Shown piece after piece: positions 8,010 to 15,896 of a DNA stretch of 15,931 nucleotides (positions are counted from its first letter, which is position 1; each line of letters begins with the position of its first letter). The notes under the pieces were generated by a model. That model searched no databases and was not told the DNA's origin. It saw nothing but the letters and a program-made list of their open reading frames with translations. Source of the stretch: Treponema sp. (GTDB taxonomy: Bacteria; Spirochaetota; Spirochaetia; Treponematales; Breznakiellaceae); the NCBI GenBank assembly GCA_031255875.1, contig JAIRRR010000298.1, positions 1 to 15,931 on the forward strand, read 5' to 3'. The position numbers were made by a program, and so were the translations under genes.

Positions 8010-9922
8010 CGGAAAAGCGCGGGCGGCCCCCGGTTTTCCCCTTTACCGCGGTGCTCGGACAGGAAAAGATAAAAAACGCCCTTATCAGGATCATCATCAA
8101 CCCCCGGATAGGCGGGCTGCTCATCGCCGGGGAAAAGGGGACCGCCAAATCAACCCTGATTCGCGCCACCCGGGCCATTACCGGAGGCAGGCGCATCGTG
8201 GAATGCCCCCTCAATATTACGGAGGACCGCCTGGTCGGGGCCATTGACATAGAGGCGGCGCTGCTGTCGGGCCGGCGCGCCCTTGCCCGGGGGCTGCTCG
8301 AGGAAGCGGACGGAAACATCCTCTATGTGGACGAAGTGAACCTGCTGGCCGACCATATCGTAAACGCCCTGCTCGACGCGGCTTCCGGGGGTATAAACGT
8401 AATTGAGCGTGAGGGGATATCCGCACGCCGCAAGAGCCGCTTTGTCCTGCTGGGCAGCATGAACCCGGAAGAGGGAAAACTCAGGCCGCAATTTCTGGAC
8501 CGTTTCGGCCTTTACACCGAAGCCGAGGGCGAAAAGGAAGCGGAAACCAGGGCGGAGATCGTCAGGCGCTGCCTTGCCTTCGAAGCGGATCCTTCGGGTT
8601 TTGCCGGGCATTTCGCGCCGGAAACCGAAAAACTTTCCAAAAAAATCGCCGCCGCGAAGGCGCTGCTTCCTCAGGTGGAAACCACCCAGAACGCCCTGCG
8701 CCTGGCCGCCCGCCTTTCGTCCGAGGCGAACTGCGCCGGGCACCGGGGGGAACTCGCCCTTATCGAGGCCGCCCGGGCCGGCGCCGCCTTTGACGGACGG
8801 CGTATGGTGAATCTGGAAGATATCCGCGAAGCCGCGGCATACGCCCTGCCCCACCGGGCGAGGGAGGCCTCCCCTCCCCCTCCCGAAATGAGGATACCGG
8901 AAACAGCGGAGGCGGGACAGGAAGACGGCGGGGAATCCGCGCCAAACGAAGCGCCGCAAGACGCGCAGCCGGAGCCGGACGCGGCCCCCCGGGGCAGCCG
9001 CGATGATGAAAAAAATGCCCCACCCCCGGACATGGAAGGCCCTTCCGGCGAGGCCGGGAATCCCGAAGGGGACGACAGCGCCCCGGAGGAAGTCCAAATG
9101 CCGGGGGAGCCTTTCTTTATTAAACAGTGGCAGGAGGACCGGAGTATCCGGGCGAAGAGCGCGGGGACAGGGAAACGGTACCCGGTACGGACCGGACGCC
9201 GCCACGGGCGATACGTAGGGTACCGCCTGCCGGGCCCGGAGGGAGCGCGGGACCTGGCCTTCGACGCTACCCTGCGGGCAGCCGCGCCCTTTCAGGGCAG
9301 GCGCGACAGGGCCGGAACGGCGATCGCCATTACTGCTTCGGACATCCGGGTAAAGATCAGGGAAAAGCGCTGCGGGGGCTGCGTCCTCTTTGTGGTGGAT
9401 GCCAGCGCTTCCATGGGCGCCAACGCCCGCATGGCTGCCGTAAAAGCCGCGATAGTTTCCATGCTGAACGTCTCATATCAAAAACGGGACAAGGTGGGGC
9501 TTATTGTCTTCCGGCGGGACCGGGCGGAGCTGTCTCTGGGATTCACTTCGTCGGTGGAGCTTGCCCGGAAAAAGCTGGAACTACTTCCCACCGGCGGGGC
9601 GACCCCCCTGGCCCGGGGCCTCGAACTGGCCTACGAAGTGATCATGGGCCTGCGGAGCCGGGACCCCGGCATGATCCCCGTCATGGCGCTGGTTTCAGAC
9701 GGCCGGGCAAGCGGACGGCCGGGCCTGGATCATTTTGGGGATGCCCTGGCGGCGGCGGAACGGATAGGCCGGCAGAAAATACAGAGCATCATTCTGGATA
9801 CTGAAAACAGTTTTATCCGTCTGGGCATGTGCGCGAAACTGCGCGAAAAACTCGGCGGCGCCCTCGTCACCATGGAAGAACTGGAGGCGGAGGGTATCGT
9901 AACGGCGGTACGGCGGAAGTAG
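8006..9922 (+). CDS. chlD: Chelatase ChlI-ChlD fusion: AAA+ domain, acidic linker, VWA domain
   Basis: The preferred start is TTG at 8006-8008, overlapping the cobN stop TGA by sharing TTGA, with AGAGGA at 7994-7999 at ideal distance. An upstream ATG at 7928 would add 26 non-family residues inside cobN and is disfavoured. The 638-residue product has an AAA+ domain: Walker A GEKGTAKST at 42-50, Walker B NILYVDE at 104-110, and NPEEGKLRPQFLDRFG. A Pro/Glu/Asp/Gly-rich disordered linker covers about 287-368. The C-terminal von Willebrand A domain has an intact metal site, DASAS at 465-469, with Thr533 and Asp565 completing it. Known ChlD/BchD proteins bridge the I ring to the large subunit. Unlike many ChlD proteins, this AAA+ domain keeps all visible ATP-binding motifs, so it may hydrolyse ATP itself. 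It is coupled to cobN and probably serves both CobN-like proteins. Confidence 0.92.
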   Translation: MTEKRGRPPVFPFTAVLGQEKIKNALIRIIINPRIGGLLIAGEKGTAKSTLIRATRAITGGRRIVECPLNITEDRLVGAIDIEAALLSGRRALARGLLEEADGNILYVDEVNLLADHIVNALLDAASGGINVIEREGISARRKSRFVLLGSMNPEEGKLRPQFLDRFGLYTEAEGEKEAETRAEIVRRCLAFEADPSGFAGHFAPETEKLSKKIAAAKALLPQVETTQNALRLAARLSSEANCAGHRGELALIEAARAGAAFDGRRMVNLEDIREAAAYALPHRAREASPPPPEMRIPETAEAGQEDGGESAPNEAPQDAQPEPDAAPRGSRDDEKNAPPPDMEGPSGEAGNPEGDDSAPEEVQMPGEPFFIKQWQEDRSIRAKSAGTGKRYPVRTGRRHGRYVGYRLPGPEGARDLAFDATLRAAAPFQGRRDRAGTAIAITASDIRVKIREKRCGGCVLFVVDASASMGANARMAAVKAAIVSMLNVSYQKRDKVGLIVFRRDRAELSLGFTSSVELARKKLELLPTGGATPLARGLELAYEVIMGLRSRDPGMIPVMALVSDGRASGRPGLDHFGDALAAAERIGRQKIQSIILDTENSFIRLGMCAKLREKLGGALVTMEELEAEGIVTAVRRK

Positions 9923-9940
9923 TCTTTTATGGAGGCAAAT

Positions 9941-11065
9941 ATGCTGTTATGCACATTGTGTACCGGGGAGGAAGTGCACCGGTACAAAAAATCAATCGTG
10001 GTGAATTTTACCGGCCGCCGCAGGGTTCTCAGCACCGCCCCCCATAACGGGGGGCTCAGGGAGGATCTCAGGGCGGTATTCAACCACGACGCGACAACAG
10101 GCGCGGGCATGGCGGTCACGCTTAAAGCGCCGAGCTACGCCGAACACATGGAGATCCTTTCCCGGGAACTCGGCCTTCCGCCGGGGCAAAGCGCGGGTCT
10201 TGCCACTGCGGCTCAAATGGAAAACGTGTCCATCAAGACGGAAACCTGGGGGGAGCTTTCCGTTACCGCCATAGTCACCGGCGGCGTGGAGGTAAACGGC
10301 GGCCGCGCCGGGGACCCTGCTTCCTGGGACGAGATGGCCGGGAAACCGGCTGAAACGGAAAAACACGGCACCATCAATATTATGGTTTTTTTCAATGCCG
10401 GCCTGACCCCCGGGGCTTTGACCCGCGCCCTGGTAACCTGTACCGAGGCGAAAACCGCTGCCCTCCAGGAACTGGCCGCCCCGAGCAGGTATTCCCGGGG
10501 GCTTGCCACCGGCTCCGGCACCGACGGCAGCATACTTGCCGCCAATATGGATTCGGCGATCCTGCTTACCGATGCGGGAAAGCACAACAAACTGGGAGAG
10601 CTTATCGGACGCTCCGTAACGGCCGCAGTCAAAGAGGCGCTCTTTTTGCAGAGCGGGCTCTGCGCGAAGTCCCAGCACAACGTACTGCGCCGCCTAAGCC
10701 GTTTCGGCATTACCTGCGATTCCCTTTGGGAAAAAGCACGGGGGGAAGAAGCGGAAGGCCTGCGGCGGGCCCGCTTCGCCGCCCTGGCGGAAAAGCTGTC
10801 CTGCCGGGATATGCCCCTGACCTATACGGCGCTGTACGCGCATCTTCTGGACGAGCTTATGTGGGGCCTTATCGGCCCTGCCGAGGCGTTTTGCGCGGGC
10901 GCGGAACTGCTCCGGCTCATGGGCATGCCCGGCGGGGCTTTCCGTGCCGGGGAATTGCCCGCTAATGCCGACAGCTGTATCGATGTTATGACTGCCGCCC
11001 TTGAGGACGGCCTGGCCTTCCTCCTCCGGGAAGAAGAAGCGGCGCAGGAAGGGGTAAAATTATGA
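9941..11065 (+). CDS. cbiZ: CbiZ adenosylcobinamide amidohydrolase with C-terminal extension
   Basis: The start is placed at ATG 9941 because GGAGG (9931-9935) sits five bases upstream; an in-frame ATG at 9929 overlaps that ribosome site. The first ~235 of 374 residues match CbiZ: RRVLSTAPHNGGL at 27-39, FNHD at 47-50, a TGGVEVNGGRAGD segment, HGTINIMV at 142-149, CTEAKTAAL at 167-175, GLATGSGTDG at 187-196 and GKHNKLGELIG at 213-223. In archaea and some bacteria CbiZ cuts the aminopropanol amide of adenosylcobinamide (and of some complete cobamides) to give adenosylcobyric acid, allowing the lower ligand to be rebuilt. Residues ~236-374 are an added mostly helical region with several Cys and a SCRDMPLTYTALYAHLLDEL stretch; its role is unknown. 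This gene is the strongest sign that the cluster handles corrinoids. Its stop overlaps the next start (ATGA). Confidence 0.9.
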   Translation: MLLCTLCTGEEVHRYKKSIVVNFTGRRRVLSTAPHNGGLREDLRAVFNHDATTGAGMAVTLKAPSYAEHMEILSRELGLPPGQSAGLATAAQMENVSIKTETWGELSVTAIVTGGVEVNGGRAGDPASWDEMAGKPAETEKHGTINIMVFFNAGLTPGALTRALVTCTEAKTAALQELAAPSRYSRGLATGSGTDGSILAANMDSAILLTDAGKHNKLGELIGRSVTAAVKEALFLQSGLCAKSQHNVLRRLSRFGITCDSLWEKARGEEAEGLRRARFAALAEKLSCRDMPLTYTALYAHLLDELMWGLIGPAEAFCAGAELLRLMGMPGGAFRAGELPANADSCIDVMTAALEDGLAFLLREEEAAQEGVKL

Positions 11066-14000
11066 ATATAATCTGTATTGACTGCGACGGCGAATACCGA
11101 ATCTGGCGGGAGCTTTTTCCCCAAACGGAAATTACCGTAGAAAGCTACGCGCAAAACTATATCAGGCGGGACGCCATGGAAGGAAAGCCGGCAAAACCCG
11201 GCGCGGAACTTTCCGCGTCCTTCGCCGCAATGGCGGGGGAATCGCGCACGGCTATCCTGTTCCGCCATCATACCATGGACTCCGAAGTGGAAGGGTTCCT
11301 CCGGAATTTGCCCCGGGAGGCGCTTGTCGTCCCCGTGGGGCCGGAGGCTATTCTCCTGGGGGTCTCCACGGTTACCGCCGAACAGCTCGAAAATATCAAC
11401 CGCTACCTTGTCTTCGGGGGGAGCGAAAATGTCCGCAACGCGGGGCTTTATATCAGGCTGCATCTGCTTGAAGATACCCCTCCGGGCGGGGAAAGCGCCG
11501 GAATACCGCCCCCCCGGGAAATGCCCTTTTCGGGCCTTTTCAGCCTTAAAGGCGATCCCTTTAAGGTATACGAAACGCCGGAACAGTACCTTAAAGAAAA
11601 TTACCCCGGCGGGCCGCCGCCTTTGGGTTACGCGGGGATATACCTGTACCGGTATAACTGGGTCCAGGAAGATCTCGAAGTTTTCCGCCTTCTCGCGGCC
11701 GCCCTGGAAAAAGAAGGCGTCGGGGTCATTCCGGTTTTTTCAAGCTCCGATGAAAAGTCCAGGACTTTCCGGGAAATGGTAAAAACTTTTTTTACTATAA
11801 ACGGAAAAGTACAAATCGAGCTGCTCGTTAATTTCCAGGTATTCCCCGTCAGGGCAGAAGAGGGCCGCAGCATAGCCGAACAATCAGTTCTGGAATTCGA
11901 GGCGCTGGGCGTCCCCGTGCTGGCCCCGGTACAGGCCTTCTGCCTTACCCGGAAAGCGTGGCGGGAACGCAATGCGCCCCTTTCCGCCGATATGCCCATG
12001 GCCCTTATCGCTCCCGAAATGTCCGGGATGATTGAGCCGGTCCTGGCCGCCGCTGCCGCCGAAGAGGGCGGCCGCAACGAGCCTGTCCCCGAGCGTATCG
12101 AATTCCTTGCCCGGCGGGCGGCCAGGCTGATTGCCCTGCGGAAAAAGCCGAATTCCGAAAAAAGACTGGCGCTCATGCTGCACAACGCGGTCTGCAACGG
12201 CGCGGAAGCAACAATCGGCTGCGCCTTCGGGCTTGAGCCTTTTGAATCTGCGGTAGAGATACTGCGCCGTTTGAAACGCGAAGGCTATACCACGGAAGAG
12301 ATTCCGCATGACGGCCCGGCGCTTCTTGCGCGGATTATGGAAAAAAAAGCCGTCTCCGATTTTCGCTGGACTGCGGCGGAGGATATCGCCGAAGCCGGGG
12401 GCTGCGTTTACCGCATGCCGGTAAAAGGGGAATACGAAAACTACTACCGGGCGCTGCCGGAAGGACTCAGGGATCAGATGGAAAGAGTCTGGGGGCCGCC
12501 TCCGGGAGAAGGGATGGTTATTGGAGACGACATTATCATTACCGGCCTGCAATTCGGCAATATCACCGTAATGGTGCAGCCCAAGCGCGGATGCTACGGC
12601 GCAAAATGTACCGGCGAGGTCTGCAAGATCCTCCACGATCCCGCCTGCCCTCCCCCGCACCAGTACCTGGCCTCCTATCGGTACATTGAACGCACGCTCA
12701 AGGCCGACGCCTGCGTGGAAATAGGGACCAAGGGGAGCCTGGAACTGCTCCCGGGAAAAACCAACGCGCTTTCAGAACTTTGCTGGCCCCACGCAGTCCT
12801 CGGTTCCCTGCCGGAACTGTACATCTACAACGCCGGAGTCACTACCGAGGCGCTCATCGCCAAGCGGCGCGCCCAGGCGGTAATAATCGATCATCTGCCC
12901 CCGGCCAGCGCCGGGGCCGGCAAAGAATCGCGGCGCCTTTCGGAGCTTATCGCGGCCTATTCCCGGGCAAAGGATCTGGGCAGCGGCCAGGCGGAAACGC
13001 TGGAGCGGGACATCAGCCGCCTTGTTACCGGCATACCCGCCGCCTCGCGGATAATGGAAAGGGCAGAAGATTTCCGCCGGGGGCTTTCAGAAATTTCCGA
13101 TGCCGTAAACCGGGCGGACCGGGGGCAGCAGATACGATCGGCCCATGTATTCGGCAAAATTCCGGACAGGGAAGAAACCGGGCGCTATATCGGGGAAACC
13201 CTCGGCGCGGCCGGTATCCCCGAAGAATCGGCGGAAGGCGCGGCCATGGCGGAAAAAATAAGCTCGGGCCTGCTCCGGGCGGGCGAGGAAATGGATATGC
13301 TGATCCGCGCCCTCTCCGGGGGCTATATCCCCTCCGGGGAAAGCGGCATGCCCGACACCAACGGCGTCGGCATACTCCCCACCGGGCGCAACATGACGGG
13401 GGAGCAGAGCGGCCGCGCGCCCTCCCGAATTGCCTGGGAGCGGGGCAGGGAACTGGCCCGGCAGCTTCTGGATTCCTACCTTGCCGACGAGGGGCGCCTC
13501 CCGGAAAAAGTCGCCATGAACATGATATCGCTTGATATCAGCCGTACCGGGGGCGAGCAGCTTTCGCAGTTCCTGTACCTCCTGGGAATAAGGCCCCTTT
13601 GGGACAGCCAGGGCAAGGTAAGCGGTCTTGAAACAATAACCCTTGCCGAGCTTGGCCGGCCGCGGATCGATGTTACGGTCCGCATATCCGGGGTATTACG
13701 GGATACCTATCCCGAAGCGGTGGAACTTATGGATCAGGCGGCGCTCATTGCGGCGGGCCTGGAGGAACCTGACGCGGATAATTACATCGCCAAGCACGCC
13801 CGCGCCTATGCCGCCTGCGGTCCGAACGCCGGGGAGAGCTGCGGGGAAGATCCGTACCGGAACGCGGCGATCCGCATTTTCGGCGACCCGCCGGGGACTT
13901 ACGGCGCGGGCCTTGACCTGGCCCTTCTGGCAAGCGCGTGGAAGGACGAAAAGGACCTGGCAAAATATTTCGTGCAGAACTCCGCCTTTGCCTACGGGAA

Positions 14001-14697
14001 AAACCTGGAGGGCAGGAAAAGCATCCGCGAATTTATTCTGAATGTACGGGAAGCGGATCTTTCCTGCGACGTTACCCAGTCCCGCCGCCAGACCCCTCTG
14101 TCCTGTGATTTCAGCACCCAGATCCAGGGCGGGTTCCGCCTGGCGGCAAAATACTACGGCGGAAAAAACATACGCCAGTACCAGGCAAAAAGCGAAAGGA
14201 AAGAACCGGTAAAAACAGAATCCCTGCGGGCCGCGATTAACAGCGCCCTGGAAGACACCCTTTTAAACGAATTCTGGAAAGACAGCGCTATGGAACGGGG
14301 GTACAGCGGCGCGGCGGAGATAATGATGCTGACCCAAAGCGCGTTTTCCGCGCAGTGCGTCTGCGGCTGTTTTGACAGCAGCGTCCTTGACGCCCTTGCC
14401 GAATTTTACCTCAACGACGAGTTTACGCGGAACTGGCTTATGGAAAACAACCGCTTTGCCGCCGAAGAAATGGCGCGCCGCCTTTTGGAACTCAATTCCA
14501 GAGGCAAGTGGGACGGGGACGCGCGGGTGCTGGAAAAACTAAAAACAAATTATCTTGCCATAGAAGGGAACATCGAAGGGGGGATAGAAAGCAAAGGCGC
14601 CATACAGGGAGGCGCCGTTGAGATTATCAACGATGAGAATATCCCCCTCTGGCGGGAGCAGCTTGCCGGGATCGAAGACGCGCTGTCGTCAATATAA
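11062..14697 (+). CDS. Diverged CobN-family protein lacking the active-site histidine pair and rich in cysteine clusters
   Basis: The 1211-residue protein is CobN-family along its length: YAGIYLYRYNWVQEDLEVF, LGVPVLAPVQAF, a WGPPPGEG segment, PPPHQYLASYRYIE, LPGK at 563-566, and AKRRAQAVIIDHLPP. However, the position of HVGTHG in the upstream copy reads EIGTKG (553-558), so both histidines are replaced (by Glu553 and Lys557), while the later Glu of the motif (561) is kept. The NPGEG loop is replaced by NAGVTTE. The C-terminal marks HGYKGA, GWDA and NPWAL have changed to RGYSGA, CVCGC and NRFAA. Cysteines 511, 516, 521 and 529 form CX4CX4CX7C just before the core motif, and 1099, 1101 and 1103 form a second group. 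The start overlaps the cbiZ stop (ATGA) after GGAAGGGG. It may be an accessory or scaffold partner, a substrate carrier, or a chelatase for another metal. It is intact, so probably not a decaying copy. Confidence 0.88.
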   Translation: MNIICIDCDGEYRIWRELFPQTEITVESYAQNYIRRDAMEGKPAKPGAELSASFAAMAGESRTAILFRHHTMDSEVEGFLRNLPREALVVPVGPEAILLGVSTVTAEQLENINRYLVFGGSENVRNAGLYIRLHLLEDTPPGGESAGIPPPREMPFSGLFSLKGDPFKVYETPEQYLKENYPGGPPPLGYAGIYLYRYNWVQEDLEVFRLLAAALEKEGVGVIPVFSSSDEKSRTFREMVKTFFTINGKVQIELLVNFQVFPVRAEEGRSIAEQSVLEFEALGVPVLAPVQAFCLTRKAWRERNAPLSADMPMALIAPEMSGMIEPVLAAAAAEEGGRNEPVPERIEFLARRAARLIALRKKPNSEKRLALMLHNAVCNGAEATIGCAFGLEPFESAVEILRRLKREGYTTEEIPHDGPALLARIMEKKAVSDFRWTAAEDIAEAGGCVYRMPVKGEYENYYRALPEGLRDQMERVWGPPPGEGMVIGDDIIITGLQFGNITVMVQPKRGCYGAKCTGEVCKILHDPACPPPHQYLASYRYIERTLKADACVEIGTKGSLELLPGKTNALSELCWPHAVLGSLPELYIYNAGVTTEALIAKRRAQAVIIDHLPPASAGAGKESRRLSELIAAYSRAKDLGSGQAETLERDISRLVTGIPAASRIMERAEDFRRGLSEISDAVNRADRGQQIRSAHVFGKIPDREETGRYIGETLGAAGIPEESAEGAAMAEKISSGLLRAGEEMDMLIRALSGGYIPSGESGMPDTNGVGILPTGRNMTGEQSGRAPSRIAWERGRELARQLLDSYLADEGRLPEKVAMNMISLDISRTGGEQLSQFLYLLGIRPLWDSQGKVSGLETITLAELGRPRIDVTVRISGVLRDTYPEAVELMDQAALIAAGLEEPDADNYIAKHARAYAACGPNAGESCGEDPYRNAAIRIFGDPPGTYGAGLDLALLASAWKDEKDLAKYFVQNSAFAYGKNLEGRKSIREFILNVREADLSCDVTQSRRQTPLSCDFSTQIQGGFRLAAKYYGGKNIRQYQAKSERKEPVKTESLRAAINSALEDTLLNEFWKDSAMERGYSGAAEIMMLTQSAFSAQCVCGCFDSSVLDALAEFYLNDEFTRNWLMENNRFAAEEMARRLLELNSRGKWDGDARVLEKLKTNYLAIEGNIEGGIESKGAIQGGAVEIINDENIPLWREQLAGIEDALSSI

Positions 14698-14712
14698 CGG
14701 AAGAAGCGCCGA

Positions 14713-15693
14713 ATGAAAAAACTTATGAATATTACAACCAGCCATTTCGACATTCCCCGGTACAGGGACAACCTGGATCTAAAACATTTTTACCGCAGCT
14801 TCGGACTGGACGGCGTCGAGGTAATGGAAGGGTCCGTAGAATCCCAGGATATTATCCGCGAAGACGATGTGACGGGAGTGCATCTCGCTTTCTTTCCCTG
14901 CTGGGTCCGCCTTTGGCGCGGGGACGAGGCGGCAATCCTCGACGAATACGGCAGCTGGGATGTCTGCCGCGAAGTGTACGGCGGGGACACCGGGGAGACC
15001 CTCCTTAAAGCCTACGGAAAGAACCTGTCCTTTGCCGCCGGGCTTTTGCCGGAATACCTGGTGTTTCATATTTCCGACGCTTCGACCCGGGAGAGCGTGC
15101 ATCGCCGCTACCGTTATACCGACGAGGAGGTCATTGATGCCTCCGTCGAGCTGGTAAACCGTATCACGCCGGAAATACCGGGAGGGGCGCTTCTGCTCTT
15201 TGAAAACCTCTGGTGGCCCGGGCTGCGCCTTACCCGGCCGGATCTGACATTCCGACTCCTCCGGGGGATAGAATATAAAAACACCGGCGTCATGTTCGAC
15301 ATAGGGCATCTCCTCCACACAAACACCGCCCTCAAAACCCTTGACAAGGCGCTGGCCTACGTCCACAGCATACTGGATCTTTACGGCGACATTTCCTTTA
15401 TAAAAGGCGTCCATCTGCATCAAAGCCTGAGCGGAGAATATGTTGAAGGCATTCTCAAAAACCCGTTCCCCGTCGAGGAAGATTATTTCAGGCGCTTCGG
15501 GGACATCCATCAGCATATCTACCGGATCGACAGCCACGAGCCGTTCCTGCACCCCGGCGTCGCCGGCCTTATCGACAGAATCAGCCCCGAATACCTGGTG
15601 CTGGAACTTATATCCAAAACCAGGGAAGAACACGCGGAAAGCCTCGCGCGGCAGATGGAATACCTCCGGGGCCAGTGTCCGGAACACGGTTGA
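14713..15693 (+). CDS. Sugar-phosphate isomerase / AP-endonuclease-2-like TIM-barrel protein
   Basis: This 326-residue cytosolic protein has the alternating strand-helix rhythm of the xylose-isomerase-like TIM barrel superfamily (PF01261). Candidate metal and catalytic residues at strand ends are visible: His119 in VFHIS, Glu164 in LLFENLWW, Asp196 and His199 in MFDIGH, His234/His236 in KGVHLHQS, His275 in IDSHEPF and Glu298 in LVLELIS. This fits a divalent-metal site (Glu, Asp, His, Glu). Family members include sugar isomerases/epimerases, endonuclease IV and inosose dehydratases, so the reaction cannot be named. It begins 15 bases after the diverged cobN, in the same direction, and is the last gene before the hairpin cluster. 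It may act on a nucleotide-loop or tetrapyrrole product, or bind metal released by the chelatase; both are guesses. The start has a modest GGAAGAAG upstream. Confidence 0.7.
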   Translation: MKKLMNITTSHFDIPRYRDNLDLKHFYRSFGLDGVEVMEGSVESQDIIREDDVTGVHLAFFPCWVRLWRGDEAAILDEYGSWDVCREVYGGDTGETLLKAYGKNLSFAAGLLPEYLVFHISDASTRESVHRRYRYTDEEVIDASVELVNRITPEIPGGALLLFENLWWPGLRLTRPDLTFRLLRGIEYKNTGVMFDIGHLLHTNTALKTLDKALAYVHSILDLYGDISFIKGVHLHQSLSGEYVEGILKNPFPVEEDYFRRFGDIHQHIYRIDSHEPFLHPGVAGLIDRISPEYLVLELISKTREEHAESLARQMEYLRGQCPEHG

Positions 15694-15719
15694 TAAAAAT
15701 TGCGGGCTCATGCTATCTT
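15690..15719 (+). promoter_or_regulatory. Possible sigma-70-like promoter at the end of the cluster
   Basis: TTGATA at 15690-15695 (five of six matches to TTGACA) is followed 18 bases later by TATCTT at 15714-15719 (four of six to TATAAT), preceded by TG one base upstream as in an extended -10. It overlaps the stop of the TIM-barrel gene and would read into the hairpin region and beyond the window. It could be chance. Confidence 0.2.
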
Positions 15720-15815
15720 CGTATCAATGAGGAGAGGCGCCCGTTACCGTACCTTTCCTCCCTGCCCTTGCCTTTCCGCCGGCCGGTTTTGAAACAGGCC
15801 CAGGTACTAAATAGA

Positions 15816-15849
15816 GTCTGTCCATAATGTAGACACATTATGGACAGAC
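15816..15849. repeat. Perfect inverted repeat, 14-base arms
   Basis: GTCTGTCCATAATG (15816-15829) is matched exactly by its reverse complement CATTATGGACAGAC (15836-15849) around the six-base loop TAGACA. The outer eight bases, GTCTGTCC/GGACAGAC, are the same as in the hairpin at 15897-15931. No T run follows, so it is unlikely to be a simple terminator. An insertion-sequence end, MITE-like repeat or protein-binding site is more likely. Confidence 0.9.
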
Positions 15850-15852
15850 ACC

Positions 15853-15896
15853 CTTGAAAACCGCATTTTCGCAGCCCTTGGGCGAGAAAATGCAAG
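15853..15896. repeat. Imperfect hairpin between the two GTCTGTCC hairpins
   Basis: GCATTTTC (15863-15870) pairs with GAAAATGC (15886-15893), with an inner GCCC/GGGC (15874-15877 and 15880-15883) after a small internal loop, and a short outer CTT/AAG. It sits exactly between the two sister hairpins, giving a three-hairpin array of regular spacing. Confidence 0.65.

Noticed and set aside
8150..9205. Long antisense open frame opposite chlID
   Set aside because: It shadows the AAA+ and linker regions, has low-complexity composition and no recognisable domain.
9929..9940. ATG at 9929 as the cbiZ start
   Set aside because: The GGAGG ribosome site begins within this codon, whereas the in-frame ATG 9941 is correctly spaced after it.
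10202..10208. GCCACTG, the conserved core of cobalamin riboswitches
   Set aside because: It is inside the cbiZ coding region (Ala-Thr codons of a conserved segment), with no surrounding riboswitch structure evident and no leader; judged chance. A real riboswitch, if any, would be upstream of the window.
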